DNA of 64,000 bases from Tetramitus jugosus (Eukaryota; Heterolobosea; Eutetramitea; Acrasida; Vahlkampfiidae): contig OW569359.1 of assembly GCA_937625935.1 (NCBI GenBank), positions 248,001 to 312,000 on the forward strand, written 5' to 3'. The notes under the pieces were generated by a model that saw only the letters and a list, made by a program, of their open reading frames with translations, was not told the DNA's origin and searched no databases. This document shows positions 31,046 to 43,078 of this stretch, one piece after another; the first letter of the stretch is position 1; each line of letters opens with the position of its first letter. Position numbers and translations under genes: made by a program.

Positions 31046-34000
31046 ATGTCGGAACAACAAGATTTGATTGACTATTACACTTCCTCCTTTTCTATTTTGC
31101 ATGATTACTTGTCTTGCCCTCCAAGTGACTTTCCATGGGTGAGTACATGATCGATCGATTGTGTGATCACAAATTCTTCTTCATTCTTCTTCTCTATGTA
31201 TTTTATCTGACACACACGATTTTTCATCATTTTCAGCAACAAGTATTGCGCAGCGTACAGTCAAAGCTTGAGAGAATTATGGATCAGGTTGATCGAACGC
31301 ACAGCGATGTGTCGAGGCTTGAAAAACCAGAGAGTGATTCTCTCCGTGAGCTATTTGTGAAGCATATTTCAGCAAGAACAGTATGTAGTGGTAGTAGTAA
31401 TCATCATCGGCATCATTATTCTGTTTTTGTGTCTGCTGTGAAACAAAAGGATCTAAATGTTCAACAAACAAAAACTAACTTTGTGTACAGGGATTGAGTC
31501 AAGATCGTGCTCTCGAGTTGGTTTCAGATTATATCATGAGTGAGTTGCGTGATCCTAGTTCTTTTGGATGGAATGAGCCCAGTCTTCAAAAAGTTTGTAC
31601 TTGTTTTTGGCCTTATGATCATCATGAAATGATCTCTTCATTGTTACTAACTGTAAAAATCCTATTATATAAACTATGACACAATAATAGGTGATTGATT
31701 TTTATTATACGGAGAGACGGAGAATTGCAGATTGTATTACTCTGTTGTTGCGTGTAGTGAGTGAGGAGTCAGAGATGATTGACCAGATGGATGAGAGATT
31801 TAGAGCTTGTAGTCAAACGGTTGCCTATCTCGTGGATAAAAATTTGGAAAAAACCGCAATTTCGCAACTTCAAAACGCATCCGATTTTCAAGTGATTAAA
31901 AAGTCTTTGGATCATAACTTGTTGACGAGTAGTCAACTGGAGAGTGCAATCGCGTTTGTGACAGAGCAAAAATTAAGGGAGAAGGGTTCATTGTTGGAGA
32001 TGTTATTTATGTTGTACTATGTGCAGGGTGATTCAAAAGTTGGGTTGTCAGAACTGATGGACACTTTCCACGATTTGGATTACAATCAAATTGATACGCA
32101 CATAATAGATTTGAGCAGAGAAGGTCAATTATCAGTCGCGAGAAACACTTGTCTCACTCTATTGATTTTGATCGAGGCTTTCAAGATTCACAACCGCGAA
32201 TTATCGAAAATCAAAAATACTATTCAGAGCTTACAGGGGGAGCAACCGCATCATGCATTCATTTTATTGTCCTATTTGGTATTCCAACCTGTAGGTCATG
32301 TTATACGCGATGTCGCTTGGATCAAAAGTATTGGGCAGTCTTGGGAATGTACCTATCCTCTAATTACTGTAATGTTTGACAGTAAGAATATGAATTATCC
32401 ATTTTTGGGGCATCGAAACAATGTTAGGGGATACCGAGCTGTTGTTAGAGATTTACTGATTGCTATAGCATCGAGTCCACTGTTTCAACCTCAGACTATC
32501 ACAGCTCTCCCAATGCAATTTTTTGATCAATACTTGAAAGTACTGGAGGCTGTTATAGATCCAAACATGAATCTACTAATCGATGAAGAGGGCGATAGTG
32601 TCGATATCATACAACAGATGTTCGTTAGAGATGTATTCTCGGGTTCTCTCTCCTCTCTTTTAAAGCTACTGGTAACAATCTTTCCTGCGCAACCTCATCT
32701 TCTCCAATTGCTCTCACTAACGATATTTGACGCTAACTCCGCGTATCAAGTATTAAATTTTCTGATGGACAAGCAAGATTATTGTTGGATGAAGCGTTCA
32801 GACACAACTTTATCGGAGCAAATTGCTGAGCAGTTCTCTCAATATAATGTTTCTGTTGATCTGAGTGAGTGCAAGTTAATCGAAATGAATGGACAGAGCA
32901 TATATTTTTCCAAGGTAAGTTTCACATATTTGTAATGTACAAGGTTTTCTTTTTTCCTCACACCTTTACAGAATCAATTTTCAGGATTTCAATTTTGTCT
33001 GAGACAGCTGAAAAATATGTTGCCAACTCACGAACAACTACGGTTTAACAAAAATACATGCGAGAGCTTTTTACATTTTCTTGGTAAGATTGTTACGTAT
33101 GGTCACCCATCCATCATACAAGTGATTGATTCCAAGTTCGATAGCAACGAGAATGGGGATGCAAGCACACAGTGCGGAAATATTCTCTTGCTCGTATATT
33201 GTTTGATTAGGCAGTACGTCAGTGACATAAAGAATAACCTGCAACTTATCTGTTCATGTTGTAGGGTGATTCTTTCATTTGTAAGAAACAGAATGTTGCC
33301 TCATTCTATTCATACGTTAGTTACAAAGTATGTGACCTTGCTCATGCAACAAGGTTACATGTCTGCTATTTTGCAGTTTGAGTCCGCTGCCGGCACGTAT
33401 ACGGCTACTTTGACTTTACTAGAGACGGTGAATCTGCTAGTAAGTCAAAATATACTACCACAACAGGATTCATTATCTCTTACTACATTTATATGCTCTA
33501 ATGTATTTGCGGTTCATGATGTTTGGAGGTACGAAAAATTAGATCAACGATGGTCTCTTGCTTTTAAATGTTTGCGAGTATTCAATGAGATTATTGGACA
33601 AACTGTTTGGAATACACACGGTTGCAGTGAAAAACAAACTGGTATTCAGTTAATGCAAGCATTCTTGAGGGATGGCAGTTTGTATAGAATATTATTTATG
33701 TTTGTTGGTCTCGGAAGTTCACTGCTAGATGCTGTTTTGAATACAATTAAAACGGATGATGCATACATTTTGGAATATTTAATATTGGAGAGTTTATTGC
33801 TGCTAGAATCTCTCCTTAAATATAGAATATGTTCGATATCACAAATCATGGACAAGAGCACACCATTTGAGACAATTCTATTCTCGCAGCTTGTTGGAAA
33901 GGATCAAACTCCCTTGATTGCAGCGACATTCCAGTTCATTGACAATATTTACTCAACTGAAATTCGAGTTGTGGCATGCCGAATTATTAATTCCATAGCT

Positions 34001-36610
34001 CAGCTTACAGAACAATACAATCCAAGACCTCCATCTATTGCTAGCTACCTAGGTGCTCAGGCACCTTTTCTGATCGGCAAGTGCTTAGATTGTATCGAGA
34101 GTCGTGGTGAAGACAAAGACTTGAAGGTCGCAATGTTTGCTCTTATCGCCACAACTATTCAAATACAGCGTGGGTTGGGTTCTTTGTTTTTGAATCCTCC
34201 TCAATCTGGATCAGATGAGGAGAAGGTTGGTTGTGTTGACACCATTCGGAAAATCATACATTCATTCCAATCTGAATCAACAGAGATTCTATTGGGAGCT
34301 CTCTCTGTCTTGCTCGTAATCTTTCAGAAAGGAGAGGATTATGAAGTTATTGACAAACTGAACTCAACAGGAGAAACATTTTGGAAAGATTTGATGTCTA
34401 TGTGTGACTACTTTGTCAACATCAGCGATGATAGGTCGCAAGTCGCTCGAATTTTAGCACACACCGTTCATATATTTGCCCTTAACTTGTTCACTGATTC
34501 AAATCAACTTGAATATTTCCGATACAAACCTGGAACAGACAATGATAATGATGTCGAGCGAATAGAACAACTCCTCAATTATGCCCAGGAAGGCATTGCA
34601 CTCATCACTAAGTGTAATGATCATATTAATGAGCTTGGGAAGCTAGCTCGTCAATTTGGAATAGCTGATGATTTGAATAGTTGTATTGTTGTTAAGGGTG
34701 GAATACAGATTTTATTCAATACTACACAATTAGCTCAGAGTTTAATCATTGGAGTGAAAGACGCAGAATTGCGAAAAACCATTTTGGATGGAGCTGAGAC
34801 CATTAATAAGGACCTGTTATGTGTTGAAGAGCATTTCACGATGTTTGATGCGATTTATAGACTTTTATCTGCAAGAACGAATTCTCCGTCTACAGCACTA
34901 TTTCCGAAGGTTTTGAAGAGTTTGGAGAGCATGGTTGCACACAATACAAAATTGCTGCCATTGTTGGAGGAGAAAATGAACGATGTGTACTTGATTGCTT
35001 CTAAGATGCTTGTGTGTGTGACTAGTCAATCAAATGAAAGTGGTCCGATTGATTTAGTCAGGTCATATCGAGAAATAGAAGATGACATTCAGAGTATTCT
35101 TCTTTGGCATCTTCTAAGCGACAGATTTGAAGTGTGTGAAAATATCCTTCTGGTACTACACCTTATGACTGGATCAATGGTTGACTCTGAAGCTACAGAG
35201 AGTCGTGCAAAGGTCAACGAAAGACTGCAAACTAGAGAAGAGAGACTTGTTCCGCTAATAGGAGTATGCTTACAAAAAATCCCACGCGTTGCATGCCGTC
35301 AAATATGTTTGTCACTATTGTCCATGAAGAAGGTCAACAATTTGGAATACGAAAGAGGGGTACTATTATTTGCTCTAAATCATATTCGCAACTTTAATTT
35401 TGGAAGTGATCCTACGAGCGTGGTTCAGCCTAAATCATCGGAAGCAAGCTTAGATGAAACTCAAATTGTATTGGATGCGCTTAATTTCCTATTATCTAGT
35501 GTTTTTCAATGCGAGGAGGCATATATTAACCGCACACACGATATCATTCGCTCTTTTTCAGCAAATATTAATCTGAGTGCTTCAGTCGAAATGTACAAGA
35601 ATGAGGAGCAGAGCGTATCGTTTAAAATGTGGAAGGTCGTACTCAAGATTATGTGCACTATTTGCCAAACTTCTAGCCCGTCTAACATTGACCATGTCCT
35701 TGCTGAAACAATTTTTGATTTTTGCAAGACTCACGAACGTCGTCTACTCTTTGGTTTAGTTGATGTATGGAATGCGAGTCCGCGTACTTTAGCTGCTGCA
35801 GAGGAAGCAGAGTTGACGAGCATGTTGATGCATGCATTAGCTCGATTAGGTTTACTGAACAATTTGCCGTCCATTACAGACGCTATACTAAGGAGTGTGT
35901 TGATAACTTCTAAAGTTATGATGAATCCGAACATCTCTCCCGTCTCGCCAGCAGAACGGAAGTCGATATTCGCAGAGAATACATCACTAAGTGCCCGATT
36001 TGCAACTGAAGATTTGTCATGGTTTACGAGAGTGAATGTGACTCTCTACAGTAATCTTCGTGCTCTATTGTCTTCTATTACTTACCTCGTAGTCAATGGT
36101 AACAGAAGTCTGTCGTCCTCTGTGACTGAAGAACACACAAGCATTCATAGCATCCTAAAGAGCTCGCGTGCCTGCTGCGCTGCTCTTAAGAAGTTATCGT
36201 CTCGTGATTTTAACAGCGGTCAATTCTTGACGATATCCGATGTGACTTTATCATCCACGGTTTCAACTGCCAGCTCATCCATCGCAACTGTGGCGTCAAC
36301 TATCGAGGACTATCGGGTTTTATTGTGGTCTACGATTCTTGGTGCGTTGTCAGAGTCGATTGCTATTGTGTTCGTCCAGTTAGGAAAGTGGCATCAAACG
36401 AGACAAGCAGACACTCAAGTGATTAGAGCACGCATATATCTTTTGGCTGAAATTGAACGAACAAGAAAGATTCTCTCCAGCGTTCGTGCCAAGGTGGACA
36501 ACACAATTCAAGAGGTGCATGATAGTATCTCTTCTTTAATTTCCTTCCTTGACTCGGTTACCCAAAAATTAGACGAAATGGAAGAGCAACGACGTAGCAG
36601 ACAACCTTGA
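31046..36610 (+). CDS. NUP188: Nucleoporin Nup188/Nup205 family, five exons
   Basis: Exons 31046-31138, 31237-31380, 31491-31592, 31691-32914 and 32972-36610 all join in phase 0 to 1733 residues. The introns are 98, 110, 98 and 57 bases. This is an all-helical solenoid with no low-complexity insertions, as expected for the inner-ring nucleoporins that bridge the pore scaffold. Total length is close to human Nup188 (1749) and shorter than Nup205 (2012). A middle region (SYLGAQAPFLIGK, then IQRGLGSLFLN) resembles the Nup188 pattern around QPGLIELFLN. Nup205 remains possible since the two are homologous. The last helix is a heptad-like coiled coil rich in Glu and Arg (SFLDSVTQKLDEMEEQRRS). It overlaps the opposite-strand ankyrin-like gene at its 3' end. 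Confidence 0.8.
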
Positions 36611-38261
36611 TAATTAATAAACACAACTTGAAAGTAATAATGAGGAGGAGCAGGGACCATGGTACAATAACCAACAACAACGCGAGTGCCCAAAGAGACA
36701 AAGTGCTCTTTCTCTGACTCGGAGTGGCCAAAGCAAACTTTGTTAATTGCCTCAACCAAAAGCGATACATGATGGAGGCTCCATGATACGGCGTCTTTCC
36801 CTCCTTGTTCTTGATCTTTTGAAGTTGCTTGAGAGTTTGTCCATCCATCTTCAGTGCCACTGGACAGAGCAACGCCAATGATGATGTCAAACTTTGATTG
36901 CAGTAATGCAATAGTGTATTACCGGATGAATCAGTCATGGTCAATATTTTCTGAACATTGGAATACAACTCTGGCCTAAAGTCAGCTCCCTCCCGAAACT
37001 CTTCTGAATCTGCTTGCTTATTGAAAGAGTTTGCCCACTGAAACACCCACAAGAAGATAATTGGATTGGTTATCTTCAACAGATCTGAGAATACTTTTTC
37101 CATTTGACGTATGTCAATATTTTGTTCTTTGTTTCTTTTGCTAAAGACACGTAGAGCAAAGTTCTTCAATTTCCTAAAGTGTCTGCCAATGTATCCAGGT
37201 AGAGTATAGAGCTTCTGTGGGGGTTGTTTCTTCAGAGATTGATGGAAGATTGTAGAGCCAGAGTGATTTTGCATCAAGTATTCAAAGGAAACAGCCGGAT
37301 CACTGGAAACTAGCATCATACCAACCATCAAGATGAATAGGTCGTCTTGATGGGCTGTATAGGAATCAATCAATATTTTGCGATCTGAAACAGTTGTAGC
37401 AAAGAATTTTAACAGATCCTTTTGCGTGTCTTCACAATCTTGCTCATCGAGCTCTTCAATCATGCTTAAGATGCTTCGGAATTCGGATGCAAACTCTTCA
37501 TTATCTGGTCTAAGCTTGGTTGCATAGGACAACAGGAAGTAAATTAATTCATCAGCCATATGATTTTTGATACAGAACTCAATGACCGTTGTACCATTAC
37601 TGTCCTTCTGATCCAAGGACCTTAGAAATTGAGGATGCATCGAAACAAAACGTTGAAAATGGTTATCCACTCGTAGTAAGTCCGCTACAAACACCTTTTT
37701 TCGTACAAGCTTCTGTTCAACTAACTTTGAAAAAGCTCGAATCAATCGTTCCTTTAACTTTGTTCTTCTTTGTTCCACAATACTCACATCTGTGGAATTG
37801 TTCTGTTCTTGAATGGCCACATGCATTGCCGTTTGACCAGAGATATCCACATGATTGAACCATTGGTTCGCTTCCTGCACTTGATCCTCGGACAACAAAC
37901 TCAGATTCTGCCTCATTTGATCATGCACCGAATCAGGTAAACTCTTGTGAGATTTGGCCATGAGATGCAACAGTGTTTGGTCCGTGTTGTCCTCTGTTCT
38001 GTAATCGAACAATTCTTGAATGGATTCGGATTTGAGCTCTTGTTTCATCCTTGTGAATTCCTTGTCTTCAATCATTTGCTTCCAATCTCTATAGAAGCGA
38101 TAACTACTGGTGTTCTTTTGAATTTGTTGCATCAACAACATCGGCAATGTCAAAGTGCCCTGTTGGTGCAGGAGAGGCATTTGGTGGAGTCCACTACGAG
38201 CAGTCGTAGCAGATTTCAGGATGGCAAACGATGATGGTGAACGCACAACTCTTCTGTACAT
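36558..38261 (-). CDS. Ankyrin-repeat-like protein with C-terminal membrane segment
   Basis: A 567-residue, single-exon protein. Ankyrin-like units are scattered and degenerate: DQTLLHLMAKSHKSL (about 95), GQTAMHVAIQEQ (about 147), GTTVIEFCIKNHM (about 225), GSTIFHQSLKKQ (about 325) and GNTLLHYCNQSLTSSLALL (about 450), with helical spacers between. The C-terminal 50 residues hold a long hydrophobic segment (ALALLLVIVPWSLLLLIITF) and a second one, so it is probably tail-anchored. A leader of Arg/Ser near the start (YRRVVRSPSSFAILK) could be a mitochondrial presequence. I do not know a named family. The final 17 codons overlap the Nup188 coding sequence on the other strand. Confidence 0.8.
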   Translation of the reverse strand: MYRRVVRSPSSFAILKSATTARSGLHQMPLLHQQGTLTLPMLLMQQIQKNTSSYRFYRDWKQMIEDKEFTRMKQELKSESIQELFDYRTEDNTDQTLLHLMAKSHKSLPDSVHDQMRQNLSLLSEDQVQEANQWFNHVDISGQTAMHVAIQEQNNSTDVSIVEQRRTKLKERLIRAFSKLVEQKLVRKKVFVADLLRVDNHFQRFVSMHPQFLRSLDQKDSNGTTVIEFCIKNHMADELIYFLLSYATKLRPDNEEFASEFRSILSMIEELDEQDCEDTQKDLLKFFATTVSDRKILIDSYTAHQDDLFILMVGMMLVSSDPAVSFEYLMQNHSGSTIFHQSLKKQPPQKLYTLPGYIGRHFRKLKNFALRVFSKRNKEQNIDIRQMEKVFSDLLKITNPIIFLWVFQWANSFNKQADSEEFREGADFRPELYSNVQKILTMTDSSGNTLLHYCNQSLTSSLALLCPVALKMDGQTLKQLQKIKNKEGKTPYHGASIMYRFWLRQLTKFALATPSQRKSTLSLWALALLLVIVPWSLLLLIITFKLCLLIIKVVCYVVALPFRLIFG

Positions 38262-38690
38262 GAATGTTTTTTTTCTCTATTGTTTGTCTTGGGATGACTG
38301 ACGATCTGATCTGCCAGTTCTTCTACTTGGTCGGAATGTTTATCCAAATTTTTTGGGGTATTCGTGCGTGGGGAACCATTTCCAATTCTCAGGTGGAAGG
38401 AGTTGGTTAATCGATCTCGAATACCCCAAAAATTTTGGAATGTTCATCCAAAACATGTTCATTTTGATCGGGATATCTTGTATGGGATTGTTGTTCGCGC
38501 ACATAAAAATACAACTGTGGTATTTTTGGTTGACCAAGCAAACGGTCGACACAATCCGCGGTAATTGTAATAAATATCAACAATGGTTCAAGAAAACAAT
38601 AAGATTCATATTTCCAAGGAACGAACTTCAATATCTTGGAAAACACTTCTTTACATTCGCCTCTAACAAAACAACAATTACAAACAATCC
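38262..38690. other. Intergenic region upstream of the Rho gene
   Basis: The 429 bases between the ankyrin-like gene start and the Rho gene start hold both divergent promoters. The left half contains an inverted and direct repeat cluster (38333-38453, described separately). The right half is A/T-rich and has no gene. Open frames crossing it are overlapping frames of the repeat and the Rho leader. Confidence 0.5.
38333..38453. repeat. Inverted plus direct repeat, possible stem-loop or binding site
   Basis: Arms AATTTTTTGGGGTATTCG (38347-38364) and CGAATACCCCAAAAATTTT (38418-38436) are near-perfect inverted copies with a 53-base loop. Outside each arm lies a directly repeated motif, GGAATGTTTATCCAAA (38333-38348) and GGAATGTTCATCCAAAA (38437-38453). 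The block sits about 240 bases upstream of the Rho ATG. It may be a short palindromic mobile element remnant or a paired transcription factor site. Confidence 0.7.
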
Positions 38691-39278
38691 ATGGACGAAT
38701 CAATCAAAATTGTGGTGGTAGGCGATGGGGCTGTCGGTAAAACTTGTCTTCTCGTGAGTTACTCCCAAAACTCGTTCCCGGAGGACTATGTGCCCACAGT
38801 TTTCGACAATTACAACGCAAATGTGCTGTGGAGGAACAAAACGGTTCAACTTCAGCTTTGGGATACCGCAGGACAGGAGGATTATGATAAATTAAGACCG
38901 TTGAGCTATCCCGAAACAGATGTGTTCATCATGTGTTTCGATGTGACCAATGGAACTTCATTCGAAAATATTGGAGAGAAATGGATCAAAGAGATTAGAA
39001 ATTGCTGTCCCAAAGTGCCCATTGTTCTCTGTGGAACAAAGAGTGATTTGAGAGATTCCCCGGAGTTTTTGAGAGGGTTAGAGCTGAAAGGACAGAGAAT
39101 AGTACCGGGAGATGAAGCAAGAAGAGCTGTTGCAGAATTTGGTCTCGTTGAATATGTGGAGTGTAGTGCGCGGACACAGAGAGGACTGAAGAGACTGTTT
39201 GAGACATGTATTGAGGCCGTGTTAGCGCCAAAGAAGAAGGAGAAGAGGAAATTCTTTTCTAAATGTACAATTCTATAA
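38691..39278 (+). CDS. Rho/Rac-family small GTPase
   Basis: A 195-residue GTPase that would switch actin and membrane dynamics. G1 is GDGAVGKTCLL (10-20), switch I contains DYVPTVFDNY (about 32-41), G3 is WDTAGQEDYDKLRPLSYP with the catalytic Gln, G4 is CGTKSDLRD, and the Rho-type insert (about 123-140, LRGLELKGQRIVPGDEA) separates it from Ras, Rab and Ran. G5 is ECSARTQ. The polybasic tail KKKEKRKFF and the CTIL box at the end predict geranylgeranylation and plasma-membrane attachment. The sequence follows Rac/Cdc42, but the exact subfamily is not assigned. It is intronless and intact. Confidence 0.95.
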   Translation: MDESIKIVVVGDGAVGKTCLLVSYSQNSFPEDYVPTVFDNYNANVLWRNKTVQLQLWDTAGQEDYDKLRPLSYPETDVFIMCFDVTNGTSFENIGEKWIKEIRNCCPKVPIVLCGTKSDLRDSPEFLRGLELKGQRIVPGDEARRAVAEFGLVEYVECSARTQRGLKRLFETCIEAVLAPKKKEKRKFFSKCTIL

Positions 39279-39332
39279 ATTGGATCATAATTACTTCTCT
39301 TTTGTTTGCTCGAATATAGTTCATTTCGCATT

Positions 39333-42300
39333 TTATTGTTGGTGGGTGGGCTTGTGGAAGGAGTGTTGTAACTGTTCGTACCGCAGTAGCTCTGCTTCAG
39401 AAACGGAAGGAGTGAGTCTCTGGAGAGCCTTGTCAAAGTCACTGTAGTTTACAGTAGTAACGCATGGAGTGGTATTCTGATCGTTGTTGTTGTTGAGGTC
39501 ATGTGGTTGATTGGCGATGCTTCTTAGCACGGCATTCATGAATGCATCTGAGCTGAGGGCATAAAAATCAGCTCCCGTCATTCCCATTGGACAACGTTGC
39601 ACGACCTGTTTTAGCATTGGAGGAAACTCGAGCACAGCTAATGCCTCGTCCATCTCAATAGCTTCATCTTCAAAGTCTGTTGTCGATTCATCCAAGAGGA
39701 ACTTTCTGGTCTGGGCATGAAGAATCTTCAATTGATCAACCTTGTTGCTCGATACACCTAGATAGACCATTCTATCGAAACGACCAGGTCTGAGAAGCGC
39801 AGCATCAATCAAATCGGGTCGATTCGTTGCTCCAATCACATAAATTTCATCATTTCCGTGATCATCCAGCTCTGCCAGCAGCTGAGATACGACACGATCC
39901 ATCACGCCACCAGAGTCTCCGCTGACACCTCTATTTGGTGCGAGTGAATCGAGTTCGTCAAAGAAGATGACACAAGGTTTGGCTTGACGGGCTCTTTCGA
40001 ACACCATACGAACATTTCTCTCACTTTCTCCTACGTACATGTTGATGAGTTCGGGACCTTTGACACTCACAAAGTTGAGAGAGCATTCAGTGGCCACTGC
40101 TTTAGCCAAAAGAGTCTTTGGTATTAATTTTATGCATGGATGTGTGTAGGGTGAGAGTCAGTACATGAATGTGAATGAACAATACAAAAAAGATGCTATC
40201 CATACAAACCTTTCCAGTGCCCGGAGGCCCGTACAGGAGAACTCCACATCGTCCTTTGGATTTCTTACCTGATACCTTTGCAAACAAAGGAGATTGCTGA
40301 ATGGTATCAAGAATTTCTTGTTTTGCATTCTCGAGGCCACCAATATCCTGCCACTTGACCTGTGGAATACTACTCACTTGCGTGCTGGCACCACCTGCGG
40401 CCGCAGATGATATTTTCATTTTATCTCTGAACCATTTCACACCTACCCCGATATGTGGTTCACTACTCAGCACTCGATGACCAATCAAAGATTTACTCGA
40501 GCGGTGGCCATGATCCTTTTCTTCCTCAATTATCGCTAGTTGTGATATTGAGAGTGCAGTTCTGATATCTTGTACGGATGCACCTGTAAAATGAGATGCA
40601 ACCCCATGAGCACTAACATCTCTAGATAGATAACTCGCCTTGTCAACATAAGTTTGAGCAAGCTTCTCTCTAACTTCAATGTTGTATGAAAGAGGGAAGT
40701 TTACTCGATTCATGAACAAAGTTCTGAAAGGAGCTGTCAAATCCTCAAACTTTTCTACAGAGCATATACATAAGATTGGATAGAGCTGACTTCCATTGCT
40801 TGAACGAGAGATTAATCTTTGCTGGTTCTTCAACTGTTCGTTAATAATTTGAACAAGACGAAGTTTTGCACTCTTCATGGATGCTGGAAGATGAGCGGCT
40901 CCCCCAGCTGATTCCGCATCAAAAGCATCCATATTTCTCAAGTAGAGAATACATGGAGACACTTGCCTTGCCAATGTAAACACCTGCTTCATGCTATCAT
41001 TTGTTTGAGCATCATTTTCGGAGAGAAGTTCATAACAGTTCAGCTCAATGCAGTGAAGACCATAGGTAGAGGCTAGGGCATGAACTGCATGTCGTTTTCC
41101 TGTTCCTCTCTCTCCATGAATCAGCATACTATGACTCAAATGTTGCCATTGTCCACGAGATTGTGTTTTCAGATTACGTTGTGCATACAGAGACAAAATG
41201 GGCTCAATAAATTGTTTGGCTAATGCTTGATAGGGAGGCAGTAAGTGAACATTGAGAGAACCGGAGTCAATGATTGGAGGCAAGAAACCTTGGACAGGTC
41301 GAGCATTGCTATTGAGGCGCGTATACGTTGGATGAAGCAAGTATGATCGAGTCGCATCTCTATTATAGCTCTCATTCCTAATTTCCATCACTCGATAATA
41401 GCAGAACGGTTGATGAACGTGGTCCAATGTTTGAGAAGAGCAGGCCAATTCTTCCTCCAATAAAATTTCATCTATTCCATGACTCTGTGATGAATTGGTT
41501 AGTTCTGTGATAATCTCAGGTGAGAGAGCACTTGGAACAGCAATGACATCTCCTTCCTTCACCACACGCTTCTTGGACTTAAAGTACTGCTTCAGTGAAA
41601 TGTCTCCCAATTGATTCATCATCTCCAGATATTCAGGATCGTTTTGCTGAGGAGAGAACTGATTTGGAGAAGAGATTGGCGCTAGCACAACAACATTTGC
41701 AACAGTTGGCTGAGCATCAGCAAATGGTTGAATCCGAACATGCACACGATCCACATTTAACACACTCTTCAAAACATTGAAGGCCAAGATTGGAGAGAGT
41801 ATAATCGTTTCCTTGGTGTTGTTGTTGTTGCTATCATCATCATCGACTGCAAATAATTGGACCAAATGAGACTCGTCCGACGCTTCTTCAGAATACAACT
41901 CTACCCATGAACCGTTTAATACATGATACTTTTTCAGGAGTTTTGTACTGACAAATCCAATCAAATCCGGATCAATGGAAGAATCCATCATGGCAACGTT
42001 GCGCGCACTTCTCTTTTGATGAAAATGTTGTTGATGCGTCACAAAATATGATTCAAAATCAATCAAGAGATTAAAATTTCTTGATGTTGTTGTTGTTGTT
42101 GCTGTTTTTTGATTCTGTTGGTTTCGAGAACTGTGGTAGAATTTAGAGACTTGTAGCATGGGTGGCAATTCGTCATCTTCACTGTCGTCTTCATTTGACA
42201 GTGATTCCATTGCTTGCTTCTTCTTCTTCGCATAATGATGACTGATGTTGTTTGTTGATTCATTATTGTCCAATAACAAGATGACTTTCGTCTTGTTGAC

Positions 42301-42933
42301 ATCAATGATTCCACTCGTAAATGGTTTTGATTCAATGCACTTGAAATGATATTGTTGTGTTGTTGAATCAACATTCTTCTGTTTTTGCAAGACAAGTGTT
42401 TGATCTCTGTAACAGAATGAAGAGTATTGTTTCTGAATAGTTTCAATGGTAATCCAATCAAAATTGTTATTAGTTGTGATTTGATGATCATCATCATCAT
42501 CTAGTTGTTGTTGTTGTTGAAGAACAATGGTTTCTAATGTTGGTAATGCGTGATGAGGAACGACTGATGCAACAAGCAATAATTCTTCTTCTTGCTTGTG
42601 ATGGTGATGATTGTGAAGAAGATGAATTGGTGTTGTATGATATTCATCCATGTGGAAAAATGTGTTCAAAAAATGTTGAGTCACATGAACAATTTGAAGA
42701 TCTTTTGTTTGTGATGATGCATTGCTACTATCGTGCAACTTTGGTTGATAGATTGCTTGTGCATAAATCACATGATCATCATGAATTGTTGTTTGTTTGT
42801 TGAGTGATTCGAGTTGAATGATCACAGTGGAAGAATTATTGTTGGACCACTCTTGAATTTCATGGTAGACTATGAGAGAGTGTGGGTGGTGTTGGTCAGT
42901 GCTGTCATGCAACAATCGTAGCTCGACAATCAT
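39333..42933 (-). CDS. PEX6: Peroxisome biogenesis AAA+ ATPase PEX6, two exons
   Basis: Exons 42933-40210 and 40115-39333 join in phase 0 across a 94-base intron (GTTTGT...CAAAG) to give 1168 residues. The intron lies between Lys and Thr of the second Walker A motif ([15 protein letters not shown]). D2 has Walker [17 protein letters not shown], the PEX6 signature, and the arginine-finger region [19 protein letters not shown]1 (about 605-720) keeps a P-loop [10 protein letters not shown] but a non-acidic Walker B (LYLRNMDAF), as in other PEX6 proteins where D1 binds but does not hydrolyse ATP. The N-terminal half (1-570) is divergent and carries His/Gln/Asn runs. PEX6 pairs with PEX1 to extract the ubiquitinated import receptor PEX5. 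It is longer than human PEX6 (980). Confidence 0.95.
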
Positions 42934-43030
42934 ATTTCTTGCTTGTGTTGTTCTTGTATTTTTTGTTGAAATGCATTAACCTGGTCAAGTCGGAGTATAA
43001 CATTCGGATAAATATTTCGCGGGTAATACA

Positions 43031-43078
43031 ATGATGGACAGAATTACAGTGTATGAAAAAAGATGGAAAATCAGATAG
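43031..43078 (+). other. Short upstream reading frame before the 43 kb gene
   Basis: Two tandem ATG codons at 43031 open a 15-codon frame that ends in TAG at 43078. It overlaps the ATG at 43063 of the downstream gene in another frame, and an in-frame ATG at 43081 follows three bases after the stop. Whether the leader reaches this far is not known, so translation is inferred. Confidence 0.35.

Noticed and set aside
38353-38721. 122-residue plus-strand frame upstream of Rho
   Set aside because: It runs over the repeat cluster and the Rho leader, and overlaps the Rho start in another frame.
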